Positions 51,150 through 62,203 of a stretch of DNA of 64,000 bases are shown here, piece by piece; within the stretch, counting starts at the first letter, position 1; each line of letters opens with the position of its first letter. The notes below the pieces were generated by a model. That model searched no databases. It was not told the DNA's origin and saw only the letters and a list, made by a program, of their open reading frames with translations. The stretch comes from Hymenobacter perfusus (GTDB lineage: Bacteria > Bacteroidota > Bacteroidia > Cytophagales > Hymenobacteraceae). The position numbers and the translations under genes were made by a program. The stretch lies in contig NZ_RWIU01000003.1 of the NCBI RefSeq assembly GCF_003944765.1, forward strand, positions 496,001 through 560,000, in the 5' to 3' direction.

Positions 51150-51215
51150 ACGGCCGGGCCTGCGCCGGACAAAACAACATCAGCAACGAGGAGACGCGAA
51201 GTGTCGCGTCTCTAC
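51117..51215. repeat. Family C inverted repeat, copy 2
   Basis: Perfect 25-bp arms 51117-51141 and 51191-51215, the same as at 44230. It abuts the last minisatellite unit with no gap. Confidence 0.95.
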
Positions 51216-51230
51216 ATCGTTCTGACGGCG

Positions 51231-51265
51231 ACCGGTCCGACGGCTTGAAGGAGCCGCCGGACCGG
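51231..51265. repeat. Short Family A-like hairpin
   Basis: ACCGGTCCGACGGCTT...AGCCGCCGGACCGG with a short loop: one arm pair of Family A without the spacer. Ends 11 bp before the outer-membrane efflux gene stop. Confidence 0.8.
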
Positions 51266-51275
51266 GACGCTCAGC

Positions 51276-52712
51276 TTACTTCCAGCCGCCGCCCAGGGCG
51301 CGGTACACGTTTACGGAGGCGTTGAGCTGCTGCATCCGGGTTTCGATGAGGTCGAACTTCGATTCCAGGGCGTCGCGCTGGGTGAAGAGGACTTCGGTGT
51401 AGTCGGCGCGGGCGGAGCGGAACAGGCTGTTGGAAATGCTGCTTGACTGGTTGAGGGCCAGCACGGCCTTGGCCTTCTCGTCGTAGCTCAGTTGCAGGTT
51501 GTTGATGCTGGCCAGTTGGTTAGCTACTTCCACGTAGGCGTTCAGGATGGTGCGCTCGTAGTTGTAGGCGGCCTGAATCTGCACGGCGTTGGCGTTGCCG
51601 TACACGGCCTTGATGCCGTTGCGGTTCACCAGCGGGGCCACCAAATCACCGGCCAGGGAGTACAGCATGCTCTCGGGCGTGGTGAACAGCAGGCCGGGTT
51701 TGAAGGCCCCGAAACCGGCCCCGCCCGTGATGCGCAGCGCCGGGTAGAAGTTGGCCCGCGCAATCTGGATGTCCAGCTTGGCGGCGGCCAGCTGCTGCTC
51801 GGCCTGCCGGATATCGGGGCGGTTTTGCAGCAGCTGGGCCGGCACGCCGGCCTGCACCGGGGCGGGCAGCAGCTCATTGAACGCCGCCGAGTTGCGGGCA
51901 ATGGGCTGGGGGTAGCGGCCGGCCAGGAAGTTGAGGCGGTTCTCGGTTTCGGTGATGCGCTGCTGAATGTCGTACTGCAGGCTGCGGGTGGTGTGCAGCT
52001 GCGCCTCGAAGCGCTGCACGGCCAGCTCGGTGGTGCGGGCCGATTCCTTCTGCAGCTTCACCAGCTCCAAAGCGTTGGTTTGCAGCTCGATGTTCTGGCG
52101 CACGATGGCCAGCTGGTTGTCCAGGCCCAGCAGCTCGTAGTAGGACGACGCAATTTCGCCAATCAGGTTCGTGACGGTGAAGTTGCGGCCTTCCACTGTG
52201 GCCAGGTAGCGCAGCGCGGCCGACTTGCGGGCGTTGCGCAGCTTGTGCCAGATGTCCACTTCCCAGCTGGCAAACGCCCCGATCTGGTAGTTGGGCAGCG
52301 GGTTGGGGTTGCGGTGCTCGGGCCGGATGTTGATGGCTTCCTCGGTAGCTCCCTGCAGCGTGTTTTTGCTGGCCCGCGCCGTTTCGGCCTTCACGCCCAA
52401 ACCCACGAAGGGCAGGTACTCGCCCTTGCGGATCTGCACCTCGTTGCGGGCAATCTGGATTTCCTGCAGCGAGATGTTCAGCTCCTGGTTGCGCTGCAGA
52501 GCCGTATCGATGAGGCCGATGAGGTTGGGGTCGGTGAAGAACTGCCGCCACTGGGTGCGGGCGGTGTTGGTGCTATCCGGGGTGGTGGTGGCGTAGGTGG
52601 CGGGTACCGGGCGGCCGGCGGCCTTGGTGGCCAGTTCGGGCGTTTTGCACGCGCCCACCGAAAGGGCCAGTAAAGCGGCGCTCAGGCCTTGAAAGAGGCG
52701 TTTGTTACGCAT
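51276..52712 (-). CDS. RND efflux outer-membrane factor (TolC/NodT-like lipoprotein), 478 aa
   Basis: Lipobox (LLALSVGAC), then two OEP repeats with helical blocks ELNISLQEIQIARNEVQIRKGEYLPFVGLG and RPDIRQAEQQLAAAKLDIQIARANFYPAL, the NodT/TolC signature. It forms the outer-membrane channel of a tripartite pump. The ATG at 52712 overlaps the stop of the RND pump gene by 8 bp, so coupled translation is likely; an ATG at 52739 is also possible. Third gene of the efflux set. Confidence 0.94.
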   Translation of the reverse strand: MRNKRLFQGLSAALLALSVGACKTPELATKAAGRPVPATYATTTPDSTNTARTQWRQFFTDPNLIGLIDTALQRNQELNISLQEIQIARNEVQIRKGEYLPFVGLGVKAETARASKNTLQGATEEAINIRPEHRNPNPLPNYQIGAFASWEVDIWHKLRNARKSAALRYLATVEGRNFTVTNLIGEIASSYYELLGLDNQLAIVRQNIELQTNALELVKLQKESARTTELAVQRFEAQLHTTRSLQYDIQQRITETENRLNFLAGRYPQPIARNSAAFNELLPAPVQAGVPAQLLQNRPDIRQAEQQLAAAKLDIQIARANFYPALRITGGAGFGAFKPGLLFTTPESMLYSLAGDLVAPLVNRNGIKAVYGNANAVQIQAAYNYERTILNAYVEVANQLASINNLQLSYDEKAKAVLALNQSSSISNSLFRSARADYTEVLFTQRDALESKFDLIETRMQQLNASVNVYRALGGGWK

Positions 52713-55700
52713 GACTGTGGCTCGGAATTTCTTCATCAACTAATACGTGCGGCTCAAATTCCGACAGCGGGTTTTCATTCTCATCCTGGATCAGCTTGCG
52801 GCCGGCGGCCAGCGTGCCAAAAATGTAGTACAGGCCGGGCACGAGAATTACCCCGAACACGGTGCCGAACAGCATGCCGCCCAGCGCCGCCGTGCCAATG
52901 GTGCGGTTGCCGATAGCGCCCGCGCCGTGGGCAATGACCAGCGGAATTAGGCCGGCAATGAAGGCGAAGGAGGTCATCAGAATGGGCCGGAAACGCACTT
53001 TGGCGCCTTCAATGGCCGCTTCGCGCACCGTCATGCCTTCCTCGTGCTTCTGCACCGCAAACTCCACAATCAGCACGGCGTTTTTGCCCAACAGGCCCAC
53101 CAGCATCACGAGGCCCACCTGGGCGTAGATGTTGTTGGCCAGGCCCATAGTTTTGATGAGCAAAAAGGAGCCGAAAATACCGGCCGGCAAGCTCAGAATC
53201 ACGGACAGCGGCAGCAGGAAGCTCTCGTACTGCGCGGCCAACACCAGGTACACGAAGCCCAGCACAATCAGGAAGATGTAGATGGCCTCGTTGCCGCGGC
53301 TCACCTCGTCTTTCGACAAGCCGCCCCAGTCGATATCATAGCCCCGGGGCAGGGTTTTGGCGGCTACTTCCTGCACCGCCTTGATGGCCTCGCCGGAGCT
53401 GTAGCCCGCCGCCGCGTCGCCGCGGATAGAGGCCGTGGGATACATGTTGTAGCGGTTGATTTCGTTGGCGCCCTGGCCCTTCACAATCTTCATGAAGGCC
53501 GACATCGGCACCATTTCGCCCTTGTCGTTCTTCACCCAGAGGTCCAGAATATCCTTGGGCAGGCGGCGGTACTCGGGCGAAGCCTGCACGAACACCTTGA
53601 AGAAGCGCTGGTACTTGATGAAGCCCAGCTCGTAGGTCGAGCCCACCATAATGCTGAGCGTGTTCATGGCGTTGCCGATGCTCACGCCCTTCTGCATGGC
53701 CAGCTGGTTGTCAATCTGCAGCTCGTACTGCGGATAGTTGGCCGAGAAGAAGGTGAACAGGCCGGCCAGCTCCTTGCGCTTTTTCAGGGCGGTCATGAAC
53801 TCCTCGTTCACTTTTTCCAGGGCCTTGTAGTCGCCGGTGGCGGTTTTGTCGAGCATCTGCAGCTGGAAACCGCCCGCCGCGCCGTAGCCCGGTACTGCCG
53901 GTGGCTCGAAGAATTCGATGGTCGCGCCGGGAATTTCCTTGGCCTTTTCTTCCAGGGACATGATAACGTCGTGCACCGATTCCTTGCGCTCCGACCAGGG
54001 CTTGAGGCTGATGATGCAGGTACCGGCGTTGGAGCCGCGGCCTTCGGTCAGAATCTCGTAGCCGGCCAGCGTGGAAATGCTTTCGATGCCGGGTACTTTT
54101 TCGGCCAGCTTCTGGAGGCGCTGCGACAAGTCGTTGGTGCGCTCCAGGGTGGAGCCGGGCGGCGTCTGGAGCACGGCGTAAATCATGCCCTGGTCTTCGG
54201 CCGGAATGAAGCCCGAAGGCAGGGTGGTGGAGATGCCAAAAATGCCCAGTCCGAAGGCAATGAGCACCGCGAAGGTGAGCACGCGGCGGTCCACCACTTT
54301 TTCCAGCAGGTTGGTGTAGCGGCCGGTCAGACGCTCGAAGCCGCGGTTAAACCAGTCGATAAACCGGTTGATGGGCGTTTTCTTGCGGGGCTGGCCGTGG
54401 TTGTTCTTCAGAATCATGGCGCAGAGCACCGGCGTCAGCGTCAGGGCCACGATGCCCGAAATGACGATGCTGGCAGCCATGGTAATCGAGAACTGGCGGT
54501 AGAAAATACCCACCGGCCCGCTCATGAAGGCCACCGGCACGAACACGGCCGTCATCAGGATGGTAATGGCAATAATAGCCCCGCTGATTTCCCCGATAAC
54601 CTCGCGCACCGCCCCGTAGGGCGAGAGGTGCTTTTCCTCCATCTTGGCGTGCACGGCTTCCACCACCACAATGGCGTCATCCACCACAATCCCGATGGCC
54701 AGCACCAGCGCAAACAGCGTTATCATGTTGATGGTGAGCCCAAACGCCTGCATGGCCATGAACGCGCCCACCAACGATACCGGCACCGCAATAATCGGAA
54801 TCAGCGTGGAGCGCCAGTCGCCCAGGAACAGGAACACCACCAGGGCCACCAGAATAAAGGCGTCGCGCAGGGTGTGAATCACGTTTTCGGTGGAGGCGTC
54901 GAGGAAGTTCGACACGTCGTAGCTGATCTTGTAGTCCATGCCGGGGGGCATGGTTTTCTTCAGCTCCTCCAGCTTGGTTTTCACGCTCTTGATGACGTCC
55001 AGGGCGTTGGAGCCGTAGGTTTGCTTGAGCATGATGGCCGCCGAAGGGTAGCCGTCGAGGTTGGAGTAGATGTCGTAGAATTCCGAGCCCAGCTCCACGT
55101 TGGCCACGTCCTTCAGGCGCAACGATTCGCCATTGGCGTTGGCCTTGATAATGACGTTCTTGTATTCCTCCACGTCGTTGAAGCGGCCTTTGTAGGTCAG
55201 CACGTACTCCAGCGCCGAGGCCTCCTTGCCATCCGAGCGGCCGATGCGGCCCGGCGAGCCAATCACGCTCTGATCGTTGAGGGCTTCCATCACGTCATCC
55301 ACCGACAGGTTGTAGGCCCGCATGCGGTCCGGCTTCAGCCACACGCGCATGGCGTACTGGCGCGAGCCTAGAATGCTGGCCCGCCCCACGCCATCAATGC
55401 GCTGGATTTCGGGCAGCATGTTCACCCCGGCAAAGTTGAAGAGGTACCGCATGTCGGTATTCTTGTCTTTGCTGTAGAGGTTGACGTACATGAGCATGTT
55501 GGGCACCACGCGGTTCACCACCACACCTTCGCGCTGCACCAGCACTGGCAGGCGGTTGAGCACCTGCGCAATGCGGGTGTTCACGTTCACCACGGCCTGC
55601 TCGGGGTCGGTGCCCAGATTGAACACAATCTGGATGTTGGCCTCACCGGCCGATACGGCGTCGGAGGTCATGTACTTCATGCCGGGCACGCCATTAATGG

Positions 55701-55902
55701 CCTGCTCCAGCGGAATCAGCACCGATTCGGTGAGCACCTTGGCGCTGGCGCCCGGATACGCCGTGCTCACCATCACCATCGGCGGCGAAATCTCGGGGAA
55801 CTGCGACGTGGGCAGCGTCTTGATTGCCAGAATGCCCAGGAACATGATGACCACCGATATGACGATGGCAAACACGGGTCGGCGAATGAATTTACTGAAC
55901 AT
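52705..55902 (-). CDS. RND-family efflux pump permease (HAE1/AcrB-like), 1065 aa
   Basis: Full-length with twelve membrane helices and the HAE1 blocks FIRRPVFAIVISVVIMFLG, GVVVNRVVPNML, the mid-membrane GIVVDDAIVVVEAVHAKM (with the proton-relay Asp pair) and GLLGKNAVLIVEFAVQKHEEG. It exports drugs, bile-like compounds or lipophilic substances using proton motive force. With the adaptor upstream and the outer-membrane factor downstream it makes a tripartite pump. A repeat-rich 240-bp gap separates it from the adaptor. Confidence 0.96.
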   Translation of the reverse strand: MFSKFIRRPVFAIVISVVIMFLGILAIKTLPTSQFPEISPPMVMVSTAYPGASAKVLTESVLIPLEQAINGVPGMKYMTSDAVSAGEANIQIVFNLGTDPEQAVVNVNTRIAQVLNRLPVLVQREGVVVNRVVPNMLMYVNLYSKDKNTDMRYLFNFAGVNMLPEIQRIDGVGRASILGSRQYAMRVWLKPDRMRAYNLSVDDVMEALNDQSVIGSPGRIGRSDGKEASALEYVLTYKGRFNDVEEYKNVIIKANANGESLRLKDVANVELGSEFYDIYSNLDGYPSAAIMLKQTYGSNALDVIKSVKTKLEELKKTMPPGMDYKISYDVSNFLDASTENVIHTLRDAFILVALVVFLFLGDWRSTLIPIIAVPVSLVGAFMAMQAFGLTINMITLFALVLAIGIVVDDAIVVVEAVHAKMEEKHLSPYGAVREVIGEISGAIIAITILMTAVFVPVAFMSGPVGIFYRQFSITMAASIVISGIVALTLTPVLCAMILKNNHGQPRKKTPINRFIDWFNRGFERLTGRYTNLLEKVVDRRVLTFAVLIAFGLGIFGISTTLPSGFIPAEDQGMIYAVLQTPPGSTLERTNDLSQRLQKLAEKVPGIESISTLAGYEILTEGRGSNAGTCIISLKPWSERKESVHDVIMSLEEKAKEIPGATIEFFEPPAVPGYGAAGGFQLQMLDKTATGDYKALEKVNEEFMTALKKRKELAGLFTFFSANYPQYELQIDNQLAMQKGVSIGNAMNTLSIMVGSTYELGFIKYQRFFKVFVQASPEYRRLPKDILDLWVKNDKGEMVPMSAFMKIVKGQGANEINRYNMYPTASIRGDAAAGYSSGEAIKAVQEVAAKTLPRGYDIDWGGLSKDEVSRGNEAIYIFLIVLGFVYLVLAAQYESFLLPLSVILSLPAGIFGSFLLIKTMGLANNIYAQVGLVMLVGLLGKNAVLIVEFAVQKHEEGMTVREAAIEGAKVRFRPILMTSFAFIAGLIPLVIAHGAGAIGNRTIGTAALGGMLFGTVFGVILVPGLYYIFGTLAAGRKLIQDENENPLSEFEPHVLVDEEIPSHSHA

Positions 55903-55932
55903 GATAGTTACTGTTCGTTGCTGTTAGAAGGC

Positions 55933-56122
55933 CGTCATGCTTGATCTGGCGTCCGCTTGTCGAAGCATCTCGCCTGCTTCGTTGCACGGTTCACCAGCCC
56001 AGGGTTTAAACCCTGGGCTATGGAGCGGAAATCGTGCGATAAGAAGGAATTAGTTTGGCGGTAGAGATGCTTCGACTGCGGCTGCGCACACTGGCTTTAT
56101 GCGCCACATGCTCAGCATGACC
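55933..56122. repeat. Composite repeat block inside the RND operon (Families D and B)
   Basis: A Family D-like left arm (GTCATGCTTGATCTGGCG... with GAAGCATCTCGCCTGCTTCG) pairs with GGTAGAGATGCTTCGACTGCGG...CATGCTCAGCATGACCG near 56061-56122, with the Family B palindrome between at 55996-56019. It splits the adaptor and pump genes. Confidence 0.85.
55996..56019. repeat. Family B palindrome, third copy
   Basis: Perfect AGCCCAGGGTTT/AAACCCTGGGCT between the two halves of a Family D element. Confidence 0.92.
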
Positions 56123-56142
56123 GTCTATTCTAGAATGAAGCT

Positions 56143-57231
56143 CTATTCCGAGTACACTTTCAGGTGCGAAATCACGGCTTTCGGCTCCTCGTAGGTGAAG
56201 CGGATTTTGTCGCCTTCCTTCACCTTGCGGATGCCTTCGAGCATGATTTTGTCGGTGGCTTTCAGGCCGGCCGAGATGATGTAGAGGTCGGGCATTTCGG
56301 AGGCCACGGTTACCTCAGTCTGGTGAACCTTATTTTTGGCATCCACCACGTACACGAACTTCTTTTCGAGCACCTCGAAGGTGGCTTTCTGCGGGATGAT
56401 GACGGCGTTTTTGAGCGGCACGGTCATCAGTACCGAGCCGGTTTCGCCGTTGCGCAGCAGGCCTTCGGGGTTGGGGAAGGTGGCCCGGAAGGCAATGTTG
56501 CCGGTTTCGTTGTTGAAGTCGGCCTCGATGGTCTGCACCACGCCGGGGTGGGTGAACACCTCGTTGTTGGCCATCATCAGCTTCACCTTGGTTTCGGCTT
56601 CGGTGCGGGCGTGGGCTTTGTAGGCCAGGTACTCGGCCTCGGGCACGTTGAAGTACACCCACATCTTGCTGTTGTCGGAGAGGGTGGTCAGCAGGTCGCC
56701 TTCATCCACGAGGCTACCCAGGCGGGCCTGGAAGTGGTCCATAATGCCGCTGAAGGGCGCCCGGATGGTGGTGAAATCGAGGTGGGTTTTGGCCAGTCCG
56801 ACTTCGGCATTGGCTTTGTCGAGCTTGGCCTGGGCCAGGGCCAGCTCGTTTTTGGATACCACGTTCTTGTCGGCCAGCAGCTTGGTGTTCTGGTACTCGA
56901 TGCCCACGTAGTTGGCCTCGGCCTTCGACTTCTGCAGCTCGGCCTTGTACACCATCGGCATGATCTGGAACATGAGCTGGCCCTGCTGCACGCGCTGGCC
57001 TTCGTCCACGTAGATCTTCTGCAGGTAGCCTTTCTCCAGCGCCCGCACCTCAATGTGCTGGTAGGCATGAATCTGCGACACGTACTCCTTGGTGATGGTC
57101 GTGTCTTTCTGGAGCGGGCTGGTGACGAGGAACTTGATTTTCTCCTCTTTTTCCTTGTGTTCCTTGGAGCAGCTCGTGCTGCTCGCCACTACGCCCATGC
57201 TCATGAGCGCCAGCAAAAACCTTGTTTTCAT
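56143..57231 (-). CDS. RND efflux periplasmic adaptor (membrane fusion protein), 362 aa
   Basis: Lipoprotein signal (MKTRFLLALMSMGVVASSTSC) followed by HlyD/AcrA-like structure: KGYLQKIYVDEGQRVQQGQLMFQI (lipoyl half), a coiled-coil hairpin (SKAEANYVGIEYQNTKLLADK to LAQAKLDKANAEVG), IRAPFSGIMDHFQARLGSLV and a beta-barrel. Joins the pump to the outer-membrane factor. The ATG at 57231 opens the signal; the frame extends upstream without a better start. First gene of the efflux set. Confidence 0.93.
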   Translation of the reverse strand: MKTRFLLALMSMGVVASSTSCSKEHKEKEEKIKFLVTSPLQKDTTITKEYVSQIHAYQHIEVRALEKGYLQKIYVDEGQRVQQGQLMFQIMPMVYKAELQKSKAEANYVGIEYQNTKLLADKNVVSKNELALAQAKLDKANAEVGLAKTHLDFTTIRAPFSGIMDHFQARLGSLVDEGDLLTTLSDNSKMWVYFNVPEAEYLAYKAHARTEAETKVKLMMANNEVFTHPGVVQTIEADFNNETGNIAFRATFPNPEGLLRNGETGSVLMTVPLKNAVIIPQKATFEVLEKKFVYVVDAKNKVHQTEVTVASEMPDLYIISAGLKATDKIMLEGIRKVKEGDKIRFTYEEPKAVISHLKVYSE

Positions 57232-57319
57232 ATGCGTATTGCGTGCCATCCTGATTGAATGACACAAAGCAACCGCCGCCTTCATGAAGGCCGTGTGAAG
57301 CCGAAAATTATATCCGGGC

Positions 57320-57402
57320 CGTAGCGCGCACCGTGTAGTTCGCGCTAAGGTGCCGTTCACAAGGCCGCAACGGTGTGAGGCGCGAACTACAAAGTCCTCG
57401 CT
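57320..57402. repeat. Family G inverted repeat overlapping a stop codon
   Basis: GTAGCGCGCACCGTGTAGTTCGCG... and GGCGCGAACTACAAAGTCCTCGCTAC form a broken stem. The stop codon of the ADP-ribosylglycohydrolase gene (57387-57389) and its last codons (ARTL) lie within it. Confidence 0.8.
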
Positions 57403-58295
57403 ACTTCTGGCCCGGTACGCCCCAGCACGCTCCGTATCCACGGATATTCCGGCAGCTGCGCCAGCCGCTGCAGTAATTTCGGTGGCAGACCCGCCGGCCC
57501 CACCAACGCCCCGGCTACCTGCCCCGCCAGCGAGGCGTTGGTATCTGTATCACCCCCGTTGGCTATGAGCTGCAGCAGCAGCCGTGTCAGGCCCAGGTTC
57601 CGGATTTTAGTGGCGCAGAACAGGGCGAAGGGCACCGAGTTGACGACATGTCCGTTGTTGCCCAGTCGGGCGGCCTCGGCAATGGTAGCGTCGGGCGGAT
57701 ATGCGCTTAGCTCTCGCAGCCGGTCCGTCAGGTTGGTATCCGGCAGGTCTGGCAGGAGCAGGGCCAGGAGGTTGTTGTGGCCGGTCCAGGTGTGGTCTAA
57801 AGCGGCCCGAATGGCCAGGTACACGGCCAGCGCGCCGGCATAAGCATCCTCGTTCCGGTGCGTCAGGGCGCAGGCGTCGTGAAGAATTTGCCGGGTGGTA
57901 GTGGGGTAGAAGGCGAAGGGTGCGATGCGCATGGCCGCCCCGTTGCCCGCCGCGTACTGCCCCCGGCGGCCGGTTTGCGTCCAAGGCATTCCCGCCTCCG
58001 CGTTGCGGATGGCTTGCAGCGTACTGGCCCCGAGGCCGGTGAGCCGGCCCTGCCGGTAGTAGGCCACAAACTGCTGCCCCAGACGGGTGGGGTCGAAGGG
58101 GCCAGCCGCCAGCACCTCGCAGGTGGCCAGCGTCAGCTGGGTATCATCGGTAATGGCCCAGCGCCGGACCGGGGCTGCTGGCTGGCCGCCGAGATAAAAC
58201 GTAGCGGCAGCGGGTTGCTCGTTTTCAAAGCTGCTGCCCCAGGCATCTCCGATGGCTCCGGCAAGCAGGCAGGCTTCAAATTTCTCGCGTAACAT
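57387..58295 (-). CDS. ADP-ribosylglycohydrolase-family protein, 302 aa
   Basis: Begins LREKFEACLLAGAIGDAWGSSFE, has ITDDTQ at 48-53 (metal-binding Thr/Asp pair) and NGGDTDTNASLAGQVAGALVG near the C-terminus, the dinuclear Mg/Mn site of DraG/ARH enzymes. These remove ADP-ribose from proteins or nucleic acids. The partner transferase is not in the window. The ATG at 58295 is the family start. The last five codons and stop come from a Family G repeat. Confidence 0.93.
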   Translation of the reverse strand: MLREKFEACLLAGAIGDAWGSSFENEQPAAATFYLGGQPAAPVRRWAITDDTQLTLATCEVLAAGPFDPTRLGQQFVAYYRQGRLTGLGASTLQAIRNAEAGMPWTQTGRRGQYAAGNGAAMRIAPFAFYPTTTRQILHDACALTHRNEDAYAGALAVYLAIRAALDHTWTGHNNLLALLLPDLPDTNLTDRLRELSAYPPDATIAEAARLGNNGHVVNSVPFALFCATKIRNLGLTRLLLQLIANGGDTDTNASLAGQVAGALVGPAGLPPKLLQRLAQLPEYPWIRSVLGRTGPEVARTL

Positions 58296-58324
58296 AGTGC
58301 GGTTGATAAAGTCAGGTAATCGGG

Positions 58325-58372
58325 GGCGTAGCACCGTAGTGTGTACCGTGTAGTTCGCGCTACGGTGCGACG
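58325..58372. repeat. Family G hairpin
   Basis: CGTAGCACCGTAGTG...TTCGCGCTACGGTGCG: a hairpin with the TAGCGCGAACTA core seen at 57320 and 41204. Lies between the DraG-like gene and the ABM lipoprotein gene. Confidence 0.75.
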
Positions 58373-58377
58373 GCCTG

Positions 58378-58800
58378 TTACAGCTTCCGAAACAGCGCGG
58401 GCATGGTGGCCGGGTCGAGGGCCTGCATATCAATCAGCCGCAGGGCCTTCACCATGTGCAGGGTCGAGGTCTTGTACTTCTGAAAGTGGGGCGTTTTCAG
58501 GTGCGCCTCATACGCCGCCCGGCTGGCGTATATCTCCAGAATCCGGATTTGATTTGGGTCGGCCTGCTGCTGCATCGGGTAGATGGAAATGACGCCCGGC
58601 TCCAGCCGCACCGACGCCGCCGACTCCTCCCGCAGAATGGCCGTGTACTCGGCCAGGTAGCGCGGCTCAATCTCGATTTCCGACAACCGGATCATCATAT
58701 TCTGGGGCGCCGCGGCTGGCGCTTTGCCCGGCGGGCGGCTGCACGAATACGCCAGCAGCGCGCCGGCAAGTAGGAGGGGAAGGGCAGTTGCTGGTTTCAT
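58378..58800 (-). CDS. ABM-domain (quinol-monooxygenase-like) lipoprotein, 140 aa
   Basis: Signal and lipobox (LLLAGALLAYSC) then an ABM fold: MIRLSEIEIEPRYLAEYTAILREESAASVRLEPGVISIYPM and IRILEIYASRAAYEAHLKTPHFQKYK, as in YgiN-type quinol monooxygenases and LsrG. Cofactor-free oxidation of quinols or small ligands is the known activity of relatives. Membrane anchoring of such an enzyme is common in Bacteroidetes. The ATG at 58800 opens the signal. Confidence 0.88.
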   Translation of the reverse strand: MKPATALPLLLAGALLAYSCSRPPGKAPAAAPQNMMIRLSEIEIEPRYLAEYTAILREESAASVRLEPGVISIYPMQQQADPNQIRILEIYASRAAYEAHLKTPHFQKYKTSTLHMVKALRLIDMQALDPATMPALFRKL

Positions 58801-58849
58801 ATTCCCGAATGGTTGGTAGCAGTCAGGAAAGTACGGGAATTGGGAGTGA

Positions 58850-61177
<2,328 letters not shown>

Positions 61178-61196
61178 GGCGAGTTGAAACGAGTAA

Positions 61197-61243
61197 GTAA
61201 AAGCCCGGTGGCCTTCCCTAGGGAAGGCCACCGGGCTTTTTTA
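61197..61243. terminator. Bidirectional terminator between GH97 and kdsB
   Basis: Perfect palindrome around 61202-61237 (AGCCCGGTGGCCTTCCC and complement) flanked by AAA on one side and TTTTTT on the other; serves both convergent genes. Confidence 0.92.
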
Positions 61244-61990
61244 ATTCTGTCCAGACAAGTGCTGCAACGCCCGCTCCACGTCCTCCGGCGTGTCGATGCC
61301 GATGGTTTCCAGGGTGGTTTCGGCGGTTTGGATGCGGTAGCCGGCTTCCAGCCACCGCAGCTGCTCCAGGCTTTCGGCCAGCTCCAGCGGCGAGGGCGGC
61401 AGCTGGGTGATTTCGCGGAGCACGTCGGGGCGGTAGGCGTAGAGGCCGATGTGGCGCAGGTAGCGGTGGTGTTGCAGCCACTCGGCCTGCGGGTGCTGGC
61501 GCTGGTAGGGCAAAGGGTGGCGGCTGAAGTACAGGGCCTCGGCCCGGGCGTTGAGCACCACTTTGGGCAGGTGCGGGCTGAACAGCTCCTCCTCGCTCAC
61601 TACCGGTTTCACCAGTGTGGCCAGCTGGGGCGGGGCGGGCACCGCAAACAGCTGCACCAATGCGTCGATCTGGCTGGGATGGATGAACGGCTCGTCGCCC
61701 TGGATGTTGATGATGCAGTCGGCCTGCACGCCCAGCTGCTCGTAGGCGTCGCGCACCCGGTCGGTGCCGCTGGGGTGGTCAGGGTGGGTGAGCACGGCCT
61801 CGCCGCCGAAGCCGCGTACATGGTCCAGAATGCGCTGGTCGTCGGTGGCCACGACCACCCGGCTCAGGCTGGACTGCCGGGCCTGGCGCACCACCCGCTC
61901 AATCATGGTCTGGCCGGCCAAATCGACGAGGGGCTTGCCGGGCAGGCGGGTGGAGGCAAAGCGGGCGGGAATGATACCAATGGCGAGCAT
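61241..61990 (-). CDS. kdsB: CMP-KDO synthetase (3-deoxy-manno-octulosonate cytidylyltransferase), 249 aa
   Basis: Activates KDO with CTP for lipopolysaccharide core synthesis. N-terminal GIIPARFASTRLPGKPL and NIQGDEPFIHPSQID, HIGLYAYRPDVL and SLEQLRWLEAGYRIQ are standard KdsB blocks. Normal length, complete. The ATG at 61990 is the family start. It confirms a Gram-negative outer membrane with KDO. Single gene. Confidence 0.97.
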   Translation of the reverse strand: MLAIGIIPARFASTRLPGKPLVDLAGQTMIERVVRQARQSSLSRVVVATDDQRILDHVRGFGGEAVLTHPDHPSGTDRVRDAYEQLGVQADCIINIQGDEPFIHPSQIDALVQLFAVPAPPQLATLVKPVVSEEELFSPHLPKVVLNARAEALYFSRHPLPYQRQHPQAEWLQHHRYLRHIGLYAYRPDVLREITQLPPSPLELAESLEQLRWLEAGYRIQTAETTLETIGIDTPEDVERALQHLSGQN

Positions 61991-62203
61991 ACGAAGTGGG
62001 AACAGGAAGTAAGTGGCGCAAAAAACGCGAAAAACCCGCAGAACCGGCTTGCCGGGGGCTCATCCGGAAATTCAGCAAGTGAAAATTGCTTCCGTGATAA
62101 TCTCCCGTGCTTTCGGCTGAATCCGTAACTTTCGGCAAACTTTATGCAAGGAGGCCGTGCCCATCGTGGGTTGCCCATTGCCGTTTTTTGCCTGCCGAAT
62201 TGT

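Noticed and set aside
53044..55371. Plus-strand frame of 775 codons opposite the RND pump
   Set aside because: Antisense to a clear AcrB-like protein; extreme His/Gln/Gly content.
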